64,000 nt of DNA from an uncultured Eubacteriales bacterium (GTDB lineage Bacteria > Bacillota > Clostridia > Oscillospirales > CAG-272). Positions 17,636 through 26,430 of this stretch are shown one piece after another (positions within the stretch are counted from its first letter, which is position 1; each line of letters opens with the position of its first letter). The notes under the pieces were generated by a model that worked only from the letters and a program-made list of their open reading frames with translations, made no database searches and was not told the origin of the DNA. The translations under genes and the position numbers were made by a program. The stretch covers positions 124,001 through 188,000 of the forward strand of contig CAKRZE010000002.1 in NCBI GenBank assembly GCA_934432725.1. The letters run 5' to 3'.

Positions 17636-17662
17636 CCGCCGCGCCCCTTCCCGCATACTATA
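17635..17662 (+). promoter_or_regulatory. Possible sigma-K promoter of dpaA
   Basis: ACC (17635-17637), 16-bp spacer, CATACTATA (17654-17662) matches the sigma-K pattern (AC, then CATAnnnTA). The dipicolinate synthase operon is sigma-K-controlled in Bacillus subtilis. The motif is short, and the hairpin at 17671 lies between it and dpaA, so this is tentative. Confidence 0.35.
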
Positions 17663-17670
17663 AAAACAAG

Positions 17671-17706
17671 CAGCCGCAACGGAGCTCCTTCGTCTGCGGC
17701 TGTTTT
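17671..17706 (+). terminator. Intrinsic terminator after the thpR-like gene
   Basis: Stem CAGCCGCA/TGCGGCTG (17671-17678 with 17694-17701), followed by TTTTAT. Confidence 0.75.
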
Positions 17707-17732
17707 ATAATAATAGAGAAAGCGGGGTTCAT

Positions 17733-18587
17733 ATGCCGGAAAAAATCAACCGACTGACTGTTTTGGGAGGCGATGCCCGGCAGGTCGCCATGACAGCAAA
17801 GCTCTTATCCTGCGGATATACCGTAAGCAGTCTGGCGCTGGGCGAAGCATACTGTGAAGAAGCGCTTTCCGCAGCCTGCGCCTCTGCCTCCGCCGTCATT
17901 CTTCCGCTCCCGTACAGTGCAGACGGCGAAACGCTGTTTGCACCGCTTTGCACGGAAAGCATACGGATTCAGACTGTTTTGGACGCGATGCACGCAGGTC
18001 AGCGGCTGCTTTGCGGCAAGGGCGATGAGGCGCTGAAAAAAGAGGCGGCAAGCCGTGGAATTCTGTTGACAGATTATTATGAGGACGAGGCGCTGACCGT
18101 CATGAATGCCATTCCTACCGCAGAGGGGGCGCTTTCAATCGCGCTGAACGCACTCCCGGTCACGATCCACAATGCCCGTATCACAGTGTTCGGCTTCGGC
18201 AGAGTCGCACGGGTCGTGGCAAAGACCATGAAGGCTCTGGGCGCACATGTAACCGTATGTGCAAGAAAGCAGGCGGATTTCGCATGGATGCATGCGGCAG
18301 GCTATCATCCGGTGCCCATGCTGCTGCGTGAAACCGCCGTCAGCGATGCTGACCTTGTTATAAACACCGTCCCTGTACTGCTTTTGGACGAAAAAACACT
18401 CTCCTGTATGAGAAAAGGCAGTGTTCTGATCGACCTTGCCTCCAAGCCGGGCGGCGTTGACCGGAAGGCTGCGGAGGAGCTTGGCATTCGGGTCATCTGG
18501 GCTCTGTCGCTCCCCGGGAAAACCGCTCCCGAAACCGCAGGCGGTTATCTTGCCGACACGGTCATAAGGCTTCTTTCGGAGGTCTGA
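17733..18587 (+). CDS. dpaA: Dipicolinate synthase subunit A
   Basis: 284 aa (SpoVFA). With subunit B it converts dihydrodipicolinate to dipicolinate in the mother cell, giving the spore core its calcium chelate. An N-terminal Rossmann-like segment (LTVLGGDARQVAMTAKLL) resembles the dipicolinate synthase N-terminal domain. A central NAD(P)-binding motif GFGRVARVVAKTMKALGA (about residues 153-170) and the late motif LIDLASKPGG are typical. It is followed by dpaB after an unusually long 334-bp gap. The start has AAAGCGGGG upstream. Confidence 0.93.
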   Translation: MPEKINRLTVLGGDARQVAMTAKLLSCGYTVSSLALGEAYCEEALSAACASASAVILPLPYSADGETLFAPLCTESIRIQTVLDAMHAGQRLLCGKGDEALKKEAASRGILLTDYYEDEALTVMNAIPTAEGALSIALNALPVTIHNARITVFGFGRVARVVAKTMKALGAHVTVCARKQADFAWMHAAGYHPVPMLLRETAVSDADLVINTVPVLLLDEKTLSCMRKGSVLIDLASKPGGVDRKAAEELGIRVIWALSLPGKTAPETAGGYLADTVIRLLSEV

Positions 18588-18921
18588 AGAAGCGATTGCT
18601 GCCGGCACCGTTCCCGGCGCCCAGTATTTCAAACCGTCACCGTCAGACCGGGCTTTCTGAGGGCAGGCAGGGAAAATGTCCGCTCCCGTCCGGGCACCGG
18701 CTTGGCATGCCGCATCGTTCCCATGTACATCTTTGATATAAAAGCCCGAAAAAGCCCATGCTCTTTTGCGATTCGCCGCAATACGCGAAAAGGCAGCTCC
18801 AAATTCTCCGGAAAGGATGCTGCTCCCGGCAAGCCTGCGCATCATGTATCACACCGCGAAGGCTTCCTCCGCAGGCGCATACCCCGATTGCAGCTCCTTG
18901 CCGGGAGCAGCGAAGATCAAT
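18588..18921 (+). other. Unusual gap between dpaA and dpaB
   Basis: 334 bp separate the two dipicolinate synthase genes, which are usually adjacent or overlapping. No supported gene, promoter or repeat is visible. The dpaB frame is open back to 18766, but its upstream part does not resemble the family. Confidence 0.5.
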
Positions 18922-19482
18922 ATGATCGGTTTTGCAATGACCGGCTCCTTCTGCACGCATCAGAAGGCGCTCGGAATTCTGGAAAAGCTGACCGCAGACA
19001 CCGAGGTTCTGCCGGTCGTCAGCGAATGCGTATACACAACGGACACCCGGTTCGGAACAGCCGCCGACCTTTTAAAGCAATTGCAGGCTCTGTGCGGCAG
19101 AGAACCGGTACATACCATACGGGACGCAGAGCCTCTCGGTCCGAAAATCGCTCTGGATGTCCTCCTGATCTGTCCCTGCACGGGAAACACATTGGCAAAG
19201 ATCGCCGCCGGCATCACCGACACGCCGGTCACCATGGCGGCAAAAGCCCATCTCAGATGCGACCGCCCGCTGGTGCTTGCACTCTGCTCCAATGACGCGC
19301 TCGCGGCAAATCTGAAAAACATCGGCACCCTGATGGAGAAGAAGAGTGTATTCTTTGTGCCGATGCGGCAGGATGACCCGGTCAAAAAGCCGCACTCCCT
19401 GGTCGCGGATTTCACAAGGGTCTTCGACACGCTGAAGCTCGCCGCAGAGGGAAAGCAGCTTCGCCCGGTCTTTTTGCCCTGA
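18922..19482 (+). CDS. dpaB: Dipicolinate synthase subunit B
   Basis: 186 aa (SpoVFB), a flavoprotein-like (UbiX/Pad1-type fold) subunit. Matches to the family include IGFAMTGSFCTH, VVSECVYTTDTRFG, AEPLGPKIALDVLLICPCTGNTLAKIA, VTMAAKAHLR, NDALAANLKNIG and FFVPMRQDDPVKKPHS. The start is set at the ATG matching the family N-terminus; the GGGAG sequence is 14 nt upstream, further than usual, so the exact start is uncertain. Confidence 0.92.
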   Translation: MIGFAMTGSFCTHQKALGILEKLTADTEVLPVVSECVYTTDTRFGTAADLLKQLQALCGREPVHTIRDAEPLGPKIALDVLLICPCTGNTLAKIAAGITDTPVTMAAKAHLRCDRPLVLALCSNDALAANLKNIGTLMEKKSVFFVPMRQDDPVKKPHSLVADFTRVFDTLKLAAEGKQLRPVFLP

Positions 19483-19536
19483 AGCCCGGGGATATAGATA
19501 TTTTACGCCGCGCTTTCTGCGCTTCGCCGGAAAACA

Positions 19537-19654
19537 GGGGGTGAAAAACGCATTTTTCGTTTTTTACACCCACCGGCATTGGTCCGGACGGTCAAGTGCC
19601 GCCGTTTTGCCGGGGAAACCGAAAAAGCCAAAGGCACCGGGATAAAAACAGCCT
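19537..19654 (-). repeat. Dispersed hairpin-ended element, partial reverse copy
   Basis: Begins with the GGTGAAAAACG...CGTTTTTTACACCC hairpin (19537-19571), followed by GGCATTGGTCCGGA and AAACCGAAAAAGCCAAAGGCACCGGGA-like sequence. Read in reverse, this matches the right half of the element at 48040-48242. It lies directly after dpaB. Confidence 0.65.
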
Positions 19655-19700
19655 TAATTCCGAAGTGCGCCAAAGTTCAAACAAAAGGTCAGAATACATG

Positions 19701-19740
19701 GGAATGAGTCCGGTACCGAACCGGGCTCATTCCGTTTTAT
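19701..19740 (+). terminator. Intrinsic terminator after dpaB
   Basis: GGAATGAG-t-CCGG (19701-) pairs with CCGG-g-CTCATTCC, followed by GTTTTAT. Confidence 0.85.
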
Positions 19741-19930
19741 CCGCCCCATCCGATTCGCTCCGGCATTCCTCCGACACGCTGTTCCGAACGGCGATCGACA
19801 ACGGCAGCTGCCCGGCTTGCACGCGGGCAGTCAGGCTTCCGGTTCCGCGTACCCGGCAGTCCCCCGCAGCCGCTTTGACGGAGCCTTCTTTCCCGGATAC
19901 CCGCATCACGCGCAGGGAAGCCGCCATTCC

Positions 19931-21268
19931 TCATCCCTTTGCCCCGTCCTCATCCTTTGCGGGCTGCATGGCTCCGGTGATACAGTCCTCCTCGGCGCAA
20001 AGCGGCAAAACAGACACAATCCTGCCGTGAAGCGCGGCATACTCCCCTTCCCCGGCACGAAAACGGACCTCCATGAAATTCGGCGTATGACCGCACAGAT
20101 ATCCGTCCTCCTCGGTTTCCACCAAAACCGAAAGCGGCTGCCCGCAGCGGATCGCGGCATGCAGAATGGCTGTTCGGCTCTTCCGGTCAACCTCCGCAAG
20201 CCGGTGCGAGCGCTGTATTTTAACCGGCTCCGGCACCTGCTCCGGCATTTCGGCAGCTTCGGTCCCGGGGCGCACGGAATACGTGAAAATGTGGATGTGC
20301 AGAAAACCGATCTCCTCCGCAAACCGAAGCGTATCCTCAAAATCCGCTTCATTCTCGCCGGGAAATCCGGTTATGATATCGGCGGACAGAAGCACCTGCG
20401 GCATGCGTTCCCGCATATAGGCGATATTGCGGCGCATCATCCCGCAGTTATACCGTCTCCTCATCCGTGCAAGCGTCCGGTCGCAGCCTGCCTGTACGGA
20501 CAGATGAAAGTGCGGAACCGATTTGCGCAGCCGTGCAATCCGATCCACAAAATCCGGGCGCATAAACGACGGATCCAGAGAGCCGAGACGGATTCGCTCC
20601 AACCCCTCCGCCTCCTCCAGCTCGGAAAGCAGAAGCGGCAGATCATAGGCATACGCTGAGGTTTCAATTCCGGTCAGAACCACCTCCGGACAGCCTCCCG
20701 CAGCAAGCTGCCGGACCTCGGAAACAACATCCTCCCGCGGTCTGGAGGTCACATCCCCGCGCACCTTCGGAATAATACAGTATGCACAGTGCGCATTGCA
20801 CCCGTCCTGAATCTTGACATAGGCGCGGGTCCGTTCAAAATGCGAAATCCGCATCGGTTCAAGCTCCCCCTCCGCCTCCGCCACGGAAATGACCGGATGC
20901 AGACCCGGAGCCGCTCCTGCCTCCATCAGATTCAAAGCCCGCAGGACAACCGACATTTTGTTTCTTGTTCCGCAGACATAATCAACGCCGAGCGCGGCAA
21001 TGGATGCGGCATCCAGCTGCGCCGCGCACCCGGTCACCAGAACATATGCCCCAGGATTCGTTTTCTTTGCACGCCGTATGATCTGCCGCGCCTTTCGGAC
21101 GCTCTCCGCCGTGACGGCGCAGGTATTGATCACATAGCAGTCGCAGCGCACGGAAAAATCGCAGATTGCAACGCCGTTTTTTTGCAGGGCTTCGGAAATC
21201 GCTTCGCTTTCGTACTGATTCACCTTGCAGCCGAGCGTATAGACAGCCGCAGTACGCGTATGTGTCAT
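19931..21268 (-). CDS. mtaB: tRNA t6A37 C2-methylthiotransferase MtaB
   Basis: 445 aa radical SAM methylthiotransferase that converts t6A to ms2t6A at position 37 of ANN-decoding tRNAs. The N-terminal UPF0004 domain has three cluster cysteines (YTLGCKVNQYES, VINTCAVT, LVTGCAAQ). The radical SAM motif is CNAHCAYC, preceded by YVKIQDG and followed by IIPKVRG. Both Fe-S clusters therefore look intact. A C-terminal TRAM-like tail begins near residue 375. The start has GGGGGTAAC upstream. The neighbouring tRNA-Thr(CGT) is itself an ANN-decoding tRNA. Confidence 0.95.
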   Translation of the reverse strand: MTHTRTAAVYTLGCKVNQYESEAISEALQKNGVAICDFSVRCDCYVINTCAVTAESVRKARQIIRRAKKTNPGAYVLVTGCAAQLDAASIAALGVDYVCGTRNKMSVVLRALNLMEAGAAPGLHPVISVAEAEGELEPMRISHFERTRAYVKIQDGCNAHCAYCIIPKVRGDVTSRPREDVVSEVRQLAAGGCPEVVLTGIETSAYAYDLPLLLSELEEAEGLERIRLGSLDPSFMRPDFVDRIARLRKSVPHFHLSVQAGCDRTLARMRRRYNCGMMRRNIAYMRERMPQVLLSADIITGFPGENEADFEDTLRFAEEIGFLHIHIFTYSVRPGTEAAEMPEQVPEPVKIQRSHRLAEVDRKSRTAILHAAIRCGQPLSVLVETEEDGYLCGHTPNFMEVRFRAGEGEYAALHGRIVSVLPLCAEEDCITGAMQPAKDEDGAKG

Positions 21269-21327
21269 AAGCAGTTACCCCCAAAACAAAAGCGGCGTCA
21301 GAGCAGCTTCTGTTCTCCGATTTAAAA

Positions 21328-21372
21328 TACCCCGGCATGCGGCGCAGAAATACACTGCCGCATACCGGGGTA
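21328..21372 (-). terminator. Long intrinsic terminator
   Basis: A 16-bp stem with one G-U pair (21328-21343 with 21357-21372) closes a 13-nt loop and is followed on the minus strand by TTTTAAAT. It lies downstream of the tRNA and before mtaB. The remaining 21373-21651 shows no gene. Confidence 0.75.
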
Positions 21373-21651
21373 AGCGTGCCGCCGGAAGGCGGATTCTGTA
21401 ATCATTTCCGTATACGATCCGTGCGGCGCACGGTGCAGGCGCACGCTTGCCGCAAAATCCGGGCCGTGTCCGAAGCTCCGAACCGGGCTTGCCGCCCCGC
21501 AGATGCCATCGGCTTCTGTAACCGGCACGCGATCTTCCCGCGCCGGGCTTCCGCCAAAGCCGCCGCCTATCCGCCGCTGCACAAAGCCGGTCGGCAGAAC
21601 ACGGGGATGATTTCAAAAAAAGAGCAAGCGCATCCGCAGCCTGCTCTGTCC

Positions 21652-21726
21652 TGGAGCTGGTGGCCGGATTTGAACCGGCGACCTGCTGATTACGAATCAG
21701 CTGCACTACCACTGTGCTACACCAGC
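21652..21726 (-). tRNA. tRNA-Thr(CGT)
   Basis: 75 nt including an encoded CCA. The 7-bp acceptor stem is GCTGGTG (5', 21720-21726) with CACCAGC (21656-21662). The anticodon stem GCTGA/TCAGC carries loop TTCGTAA, giving anticodon CGT (plus-strand ACG at 21692-21694), which reads ACG. The T-arm has GGTTCAAATCC. The discriminator base is U, less usual for bacterial tRNA-Thr in my memory but not disqualifying. Confidence 0.95.
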
Positions 21727-21907
21727 GATTACTCATATACTATATCACAACCAAACCGTTTTGTCAAGTACAGAACAAAAAAACTTCTGCGGAAGATGAA
21801 GCTTTCCGTCCCGCCCCCTGCCCGACTCCCGGCAGCTGCGCAAAACCGCGCCGCATTCCGCCGGTGCGGACATGCCGGGATCCGCAAAGAGCCGGAGCGT
21901 CTCCCTC

Positions 21908-22366
21908 TTATTCGTCTTCCGTCCGTTTTCTCTCCGCGCAGTCGGCACACACTCCGTACAAAACGGTCTTGGAATGATCCACCGTAAAGCCGTGCTGCTG
22001 TGCGATATGCGCGGTCAGCTCTTCGATACGCTCACAGTCCACATGCAGCAGCCTGCCGCAAACCAGGCATTTCAGGTGAAAATGATGCCGGCAGCTGTCC
22101 CTTCCGTCAGCATCGGACTCGTCCGGAAGCTGATAGCAGGCTGCCGTGCTTCCGTCAATAAAGTACCGCCGGATCTCCCCCGTCTCCACCATGCTGTCCA
22201 GCAGACGGTATATCGTAGAAATACCCACGGCAGAGCCGGCGCCGCGCAGTGCATCCGCAATTTCGGCAGCGGTGAAATGCCGTCCGCCCTGTGCACGGAC
22301 ACATTGCAGGATCTCCCCGCGCTGTCTGGTCCTGTATCTTCTGCCTTCGCTCACGGCACTTTTCAC
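21908..22366 (-). CDS. Fur-family metalloregulator (Fur/PerR/Zur)
   Basis: 152 aa. An N-terminal winged helix (residues 10-85, with TAAEIADALR and GISTIYRLLDSMVETGEIRR) is followed by the dimerisation and metal domain. Structural zinc CxxC pairs are CLVCG and CADC, and HHFHLKC with later His/Glu residues supplies regulatory-metal ligands. Sequence alone does not separate Fur, Zur and PerR. The GTG start overlaps the rlmD stop as GTGA with GGAG 4 nt upstream; a second GTG 12 bp in is the alternative. Cotranscription with rlmD is likely. Confidence 0.88.
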   Translation of the reverse strand: MKSAVSEGRRYRTRQRGEILQCVRAQGGRHFTAAEIADALRGAGSAVGISTIYRLLDSMVETGEIRRYFIDGSTAACYQLPDESDADGRDSCRHHFHLKCLVCGRLLHVDCERIEELTAHIAQQHGFTVDHSKTVLYGVCADCAERKRTEDE

Positions 22367-23676
22367 CTCTCTCCAAAATCAAAATGCGTCACGCACTCGA
22401 CCGACCCTGTCCGCGGAAACATATCGACCGGAACCGCGTCTGCCATCCGATAGCCGTTTGCAAGCAGAAAGGCGCTGTCCCGTGCAAGCGTGTCGGCATT
22501 GCAGGAAACATAGACGATGCGGCGAACCCTCTCGTCAGCCATTTTCCGCAAAAGCTCTGCGGAGCAGCCCTTCCGCGGCGGGTCAAGAATCACGCAATCC
22601 ATGCCCTCCACCTCGGCGGAAACGGAGTCTGCACAAAGAAAGGAGGCATTCCGGATATCGTTCAATGCGGCATTGTACTGTGCGTTGCGCACAGCGTCCG
22701 GGACAATCTCCACGCCCTTCAGCCGGATGCCCGGCAGAGCCTTTGCTGCCGTCAGTCCGATCGTTCCGGCGCCGCAATACAGGTCGGCAACGGTCTGCGG
22801 ATTGATTTCTGCCACCCGCCTCACGGCTTCCCGGTACAAAAGCTCTGCGGCATCGTGGTTCACCTGATAAAAAGACAGCGGAGAAATCCGGAAACGCAGT
22901 CCGCACAGGATATCGGTAATGCTCCCGTCGCCCAAAAGAGGAACAAGCGTCTTTCCGAGAATCACGTTGGTTTCATCCGGATTGATATTCAGCAAAACGC
23001 TTTTGACATCCGGATTCAATGCCGTCAGCGTCCCGACAAGCTCGTCCGTATGGGGAAGCCGGGCAGTGCGCGAGACCGGGCAGACCATGATTTCACCGGT
23101 CCCCTTGGCATGGCGCATATAAATATGACGCACCTGCCGGATGCGATATTTGCGCAGATACGCCTGCACGGCGGAAAGAAGCGGCTGAAACACCGGAGAC
23201 TGAAGCCGGCAATTGTCACAGACAACAATCTCATGACTCCGGCGCGCATAATACCCCGCCTCTGCGGTATCCGGAGACACCGGCAGCTGAATTTTGTTGC
23301 GGTATCCGCAAATTTCTCCCGTATGCAGGACCGATCCGACCTCCGCATCGAAAATTCCGGCCTTCCGGAACGCCTGAAGGACATACCCGCGTTTCAGCTC
23401 AAGCTCATAGGAATAGGAAATATGCCGATAGGCGCACCCGCCGCAGCGTCCGGACACCGGGCAGTCCGAAGCCGTCCGGTAGGGGGAGGGCGCAAGCACC
23501 TCTTCGATCCGCGCCACAGCATAATCCTTTGCGATTTTGATCATTTTCACGCGGAGACGGTCCCCTGTCACCGCCCCGTCAACAAAGACGACCATCCCGT
23601 CGATCCGGGCGATGCCGCAGCCCATATTGTTGACATCAACAATGTCACAGAGCGCATACTCGTTTTTTTTCAGCAT
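22363..23676 (-). CDS. rlmD: 23S rRNA m5U methyltransferase RlmD/RumA family
   Basis: 437 aa. The N-terminal TRAM domain (residues 5-65) is followed by 4Fe-4S cysteines in CPVSGRCGGC and a distal VCDNC. The SAM-binding core has ADLYCGAGTIGLTAAKA, and the catalytic region has LDPPRKG and YVSCNADTLARD, where the Cys is the nucleophile. It methylates a uridine in 23S rRNA (position 747 or 1939 by E. coli numbering; which one cannot be decided here). The start at 23676 replaces a longer frame and has only a weak RBS. Confidence 0.93.
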   Translation of the reverse strand: MLKKNEYALCDIVDVNNMGCGIARIDGMVVFVDGAVTGDRLRVKMIKIAKDYAVARIEEVLAPSPYRTASDCPVSGRCGGCAYRHISYSYELELKRGYVLQAFRKAGIFDAEVGSVLHTGEICGYRNKIQLPVSPDTAEAGYYARRSHEIVVCDNCRLQSPVFQPLLSAVQAYLRKYRIRQVRHIYMRHAKGTGEIMVCPVSRTARLPHTDELVGTLTALNPDVKSVLLNINPDETNVILGKTLVPLLGDGSITDILCGLRFRISPLSFYQVNHDAAELLYREAVRRVAEINPQTVADLYCGAGTIGLTAAKALPGIRLKGVEIVPDAVRNAQYNAALNDIRNASFLCADSVSAEVEGMDCVILDPPRKGCSAELLRKMADERVRRIVYVSCNADTLARDSAFLLANGYRMADAVPVDMFPRTGSVECVTHFDFGER

Positions 23677-24230
23677 AATCCATCCCAACCCATCGTAATC
23701 CGTTCCTCCGAAGCAAGTCCGCGTCAAAGGGGTTCTTTGTTCCCCGTGCCGCACGCACGCCGGACAAAATGCCTCCGAGCGTCCCGGCTCTCATCACACA
23801 GCCTCCGCAGACCTCCCCCGAACAAGCACGTACCATGAAAACCACCCGGTCATGCCTCCGGTTCGTTCTGCACCGGGCAGACCCGGCAGCCGGTCAACCG
23901 CTCCGATGCAGCTCCTTCCCGCAGGCACGATGCTTCACTGCGTATTATAATATATCCCGCAGAAAAAAGCAAGGGGCTCCGGCAGACAAGGACCGTACAC
24001 GGCGGAAGCGAACAGCTCCGCACATCCAAAGCAACCCCTCAAGCCGATCGGAATCCTGCACAAAACTCCGGCTGATGCACACCCGCACACCAGCCGGAGT
24101 TCCTATGATGCTGTCATGCGGCAGCGCGTCCGCAGCTTCGGCAAACGGCTGTCCGGCTCCCCAAAAGAGAGGAGCCTCTTCCGTTTCCCGCTGCGTGAGC
24201 GAAAAACCGCGAGCGGCGCCCCGTGCCCGA
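23677..24230. other. Intergenic, no gene recognised
   Basis: About 550 bp between rlmD and the SDR gene with no supported gene, repeat or promoter. One AT-rich patch near 23940-23960 is the only local composition change. Confidence 0.5.
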
Positions 24231-25022
24231 TCAGAAATCGCGTGCGAAGCCGCAGGTCCAGCCGCCGTCCACCTTCAGAATTGCGCCGGTCACATATCCT
24301 GCGTAATCGGATGCGAGGTACAGCGCGGCATATGCCACATCGGTCGGATCGCCTGCGCGGTGCTGCGGAATGTTGACCAGCATTGCCTCTGCCTTTGCGG
24401 CATCATTGTAGAACAGTGCACGGGTACCCTCAAACATAATGGAGCCGGGGGCGATTGCATTGACGCGGATGTTCTTTTCAGCCAGTTCAATTGCCATTGC
24501 CTTGGTCAGGTTGGCAACGCCCGCCTTTGCCGCAGCAAATGCACACTGCTTCCGGAACGGAACAAGTCCGACCACAGAGGTAATATTGATGACATTGCCT
24601 CCGCCGCCTGCAATCATGTGCGGCAGAATTGCCTTGGATACGTTATATACGCCGTCCAGGTCAACGGAGGTAATCCAATCCCAGTTCTTTTCCGCAAAGC
24701 CTTCGATGGAAAAACGGTCCTCCGCCTTGACATTGACGCCCGCATTGTTGATCAGCACATCGATCTTGCCGAAGGTATCGACAATCGCCTGAGCGACCTC
24801 GGGAAGCGTCTGACGGTTCGTCACGTCCATTTTGAAGGTCTCGGCAACTCCGCCCTTTTCACGGATGCGCTTCAGCATCTCTTCGGTTTCCGGCTTGAAC
24901 CCGATATCGCAAATTGCGACCTTGGCGCCCAGTGCGGCAAATTCCTCTGCCATCACAGAACCGATGCCGCCGGCAGCACCGGTGATCACAACCACTTTTC
25001 CGGTATAGTCGATCTTCATCAT
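24231..25022 (-). CDS. SDR-family protein with Tyr-to-Phe at the active site
   Basis: 263 aa short-chain dehydrogenase/reductase, FabG-like. Cofactor motif TGAAGGIGS (residues 14-22), D39 (CDIG) suggesting NAD(H), D66-V (MDV), NNAG (92-95), and the Ser of INITSVVG (S149) are in place. The usual YxxxK motif reads F162-A-A-A-K166, so the catalytic tyrosine is replaced by phenylalanine. The late motif IRVNAIAPGSI is intact. The protein may bind NAD without normal oxidoreductase chemistry, or use an alternative acid. The start at 25022 follows GGAGG by 9 nt, and the gene has its own promoter. Confidence 0.88.
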   Translation of the reverse strand: MMKIDYTGKVVVITGAAGGIGSVMAEEFAALGAKVAICDIGFKPETEEMLKRIREKGGVAETFKMDVTNRQTLPEVAQAIVDTFGKIDVLINNAGVNVKAEDRFSIEGFAEKNWDWITSVDLDGVYNVSKAILPHMIAGGGGNVINITSVVGLVPFRKQCAFAAAKAGVANLTKAMAIELAEKNIRVNAIAPGSIMFEGTRALFYNDAAKAEAMLVNIPQHRAGDPTDVAYAALYLASDYAGYVTGAILKVDGGWTCGFARDF

Positions 25023-25107
25023 AACAGTAATCCTCCGAAATAATTGTATCGTTCGCCTGTCAGAAGAAACAGGCTGAGAAAACGTTCGCCTTGCTATCAA
25101 CGTATGT

Positions 25108-25136
25108 ATTATATAAAAACAGAGTCAAAAAGTCAA
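25108..25136 (-). promoter_or_regulatory. Sigma-A promoter of the SDR gene
   Basis: TTGACT (25131-25136), 17-bp spacer, TATAAT (25108-25113). Confidence 0.85.
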
Positions 25137-25297
25137 GTGTATTGACGAAAATAATGTGAATTTCATACGTCCGTCCTGAAAAAAGCACGCAGCCCGCTCT
25201 TGCCGGAAGTCTGCCCCTGCGCCACTGACCCGGTCTTCGCCGCGCCCCTTTGCGGCGCGTCCGGAGGGCTGTGACTCAAAAAAATTCAAAAAAGCCC

Positions 25298-25327
25298 TCG
25301 ACAAGGATATCCGGGCTGTGTTATACT
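25298..25327 (+). promoter_or_regulatory. Possible promoter with a long leader
   Basis: TCGACA (25298-25303), 18-bp spacer, TATACT (25322-25327). The only downstream plus-strand gene starts at 25855, so the leader would be about 520 nt. Confidence 0.5.
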
Positions 25328-25854
25328 GATAGTAGTCAGCATGCGCCGACGGGCAGCGTCAGATCGATCCCGGTCCGACCGCTGTCAGGCTGCGCTCCGC
25401 ATTCACCGGGCGGCATACCTAAAAAATTCCGGTCAGGTTCCGTATCCGCGCCGGTTTGTCCGAGCCTTCAGACAGCATTCTGCGTTTGCAGCACGGCATG
25501 CCCGGGATGCTTCAGCCAAAGTCCCATGCAGCATCCGCCCGTACCTCAAACCGCGTTCTGATGTGCAGCGTCTCCGGTTCCCCCCGCACTGCGGCAGGGT
25601 CCGCGTGCCGCCGCACCGCATCCAGACGGCGCTCCGCATCGGCGGGGCGTCCCTCCCCGCCCGGTTCTCCCGTCAGCCAAAGCAGCCCCAGCGCCGCCCG
25701 GCTTCCCGGAAAAGATCCCGGCAAACGCGCCGCCCTTCATTTTTATCGTTTCACCGCCCCGAAGCCGGCTGAAGGCTTCCGAAACAGCGTATTTCCGGCG
25801 AAAAACGTCTGTCTCGCCCCAAAATCTCGCTTCGCCGGAGAAACGGAGTTATCC
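25328..25854 (+). other. Leader or intergenic region, function unknown
   Basis: GC-rich, no recognised gene on either strand. The open frames are Arg/Pro/Ser-rich and unsupported. It could be an untranslated leader of the flavodoxin-like gene; no riboswitch class was recognised. Confidence 0.45.
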
Positions 25855-26280
25855 ATGGCATACGGAAAAATGAGAGTTCTGTACTGGAGCAAGAACGCGA
25901 AAATGATCAAGCTCGCGGACAAACTCTGCAGCATGTTTGAAATCAAGGGAGAACCAATTCCGCCGGCATACAATCCGGAGAAGGAAAAGCTGGTCTTTAT
26001 CGGCGTATCCTGCGGAAAAGAAACGCCGGACGTATTGCGCCGGTTTCTCCGTGAAATGAGCCGGGACCGGGCGCAGAACGTTGCCTTTTTCTTTGATGCA
26101 CCCACGGGCGCAGCCAAGGAGCTGATGAAGCAGGTCAGAGAAGCAGGCGCAAAGGTGCTGGACGATGTTTTCTATTACAAGCCCGGCTTCACGCTTCCGT
26201 TTATGAGCGCCGTTAAGGAAGAGGATATGGCGCGCTTCAAAAAATGGGCGGAGGCAGCCGTTGCGCTTGTACACGACTGA
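25855..26280 (+). CDS. Flavodoxin-like small protein, unknown function
   Basis: 141 aa, predicted alpha/beta, with an N-terminal strand MRVLYWSKNAKMIKLADKL in place of the usual flavodoxin phosphate loop (TxTGNT/S). Later segments KLVFIGVSCGKETPDVLRRFL and QNVAFFFDAPTGAAKELMKQ fit a three-layer sandwich. The phosphate-binding loop is not canonical, so FMN binding is doubtful. The ATG at 25855 has ACGGAG upstream; the longer frame to 25456 is unsupported. A strong terminator follows. Confidence 0.75.
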   Translation: MAYGKMRVLYWSKNAKMIKLADKLCSMFEIKGEPIPPAYNPEKEKLVFIGVSCGKETPDVLRRFLREMSRDRAQNVAFFFDAPTGAAKELMKQVREAGAKVLDDVFYYKPGFTLPFMSAVKEEDMARFKKWAEAAVALVHD

Positions 26281-26299
26281 TCCCCCGACCGCATCTGTC

Positions 26300-26356
26300 A
26301 AAACCGCTCCGCGCAGCATCCGGATGCCTGCTGCCGCGGAGCGGTTTTCTTTTTTG
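26300..26356 (+). terminator. Strong intrinsic terminator
   Basis: 14-bp stem (26300-26313 with 26335-26348) with an inner GCATCCGGATGC hairpin, followed by TTTTCTTTTTT. Confidence 0.92.
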
Positions 26357-26430
26357 CCTTTGCCGGATCCGCACAGGCTCTTTCACACAGCGTCTCCCGA
26401 TTGCCGGCGGAATGCCCTCTTTCCCTCCGG

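Noticed and set aside
21652..21726. Discriminator U of tRNA-Thr as evidence of a pseudo-tRNA
   Set aside because: All stems and the CCA are intact, and discriminator variation in tRNA-Thr is tolerated, so this is a normal tRNA.
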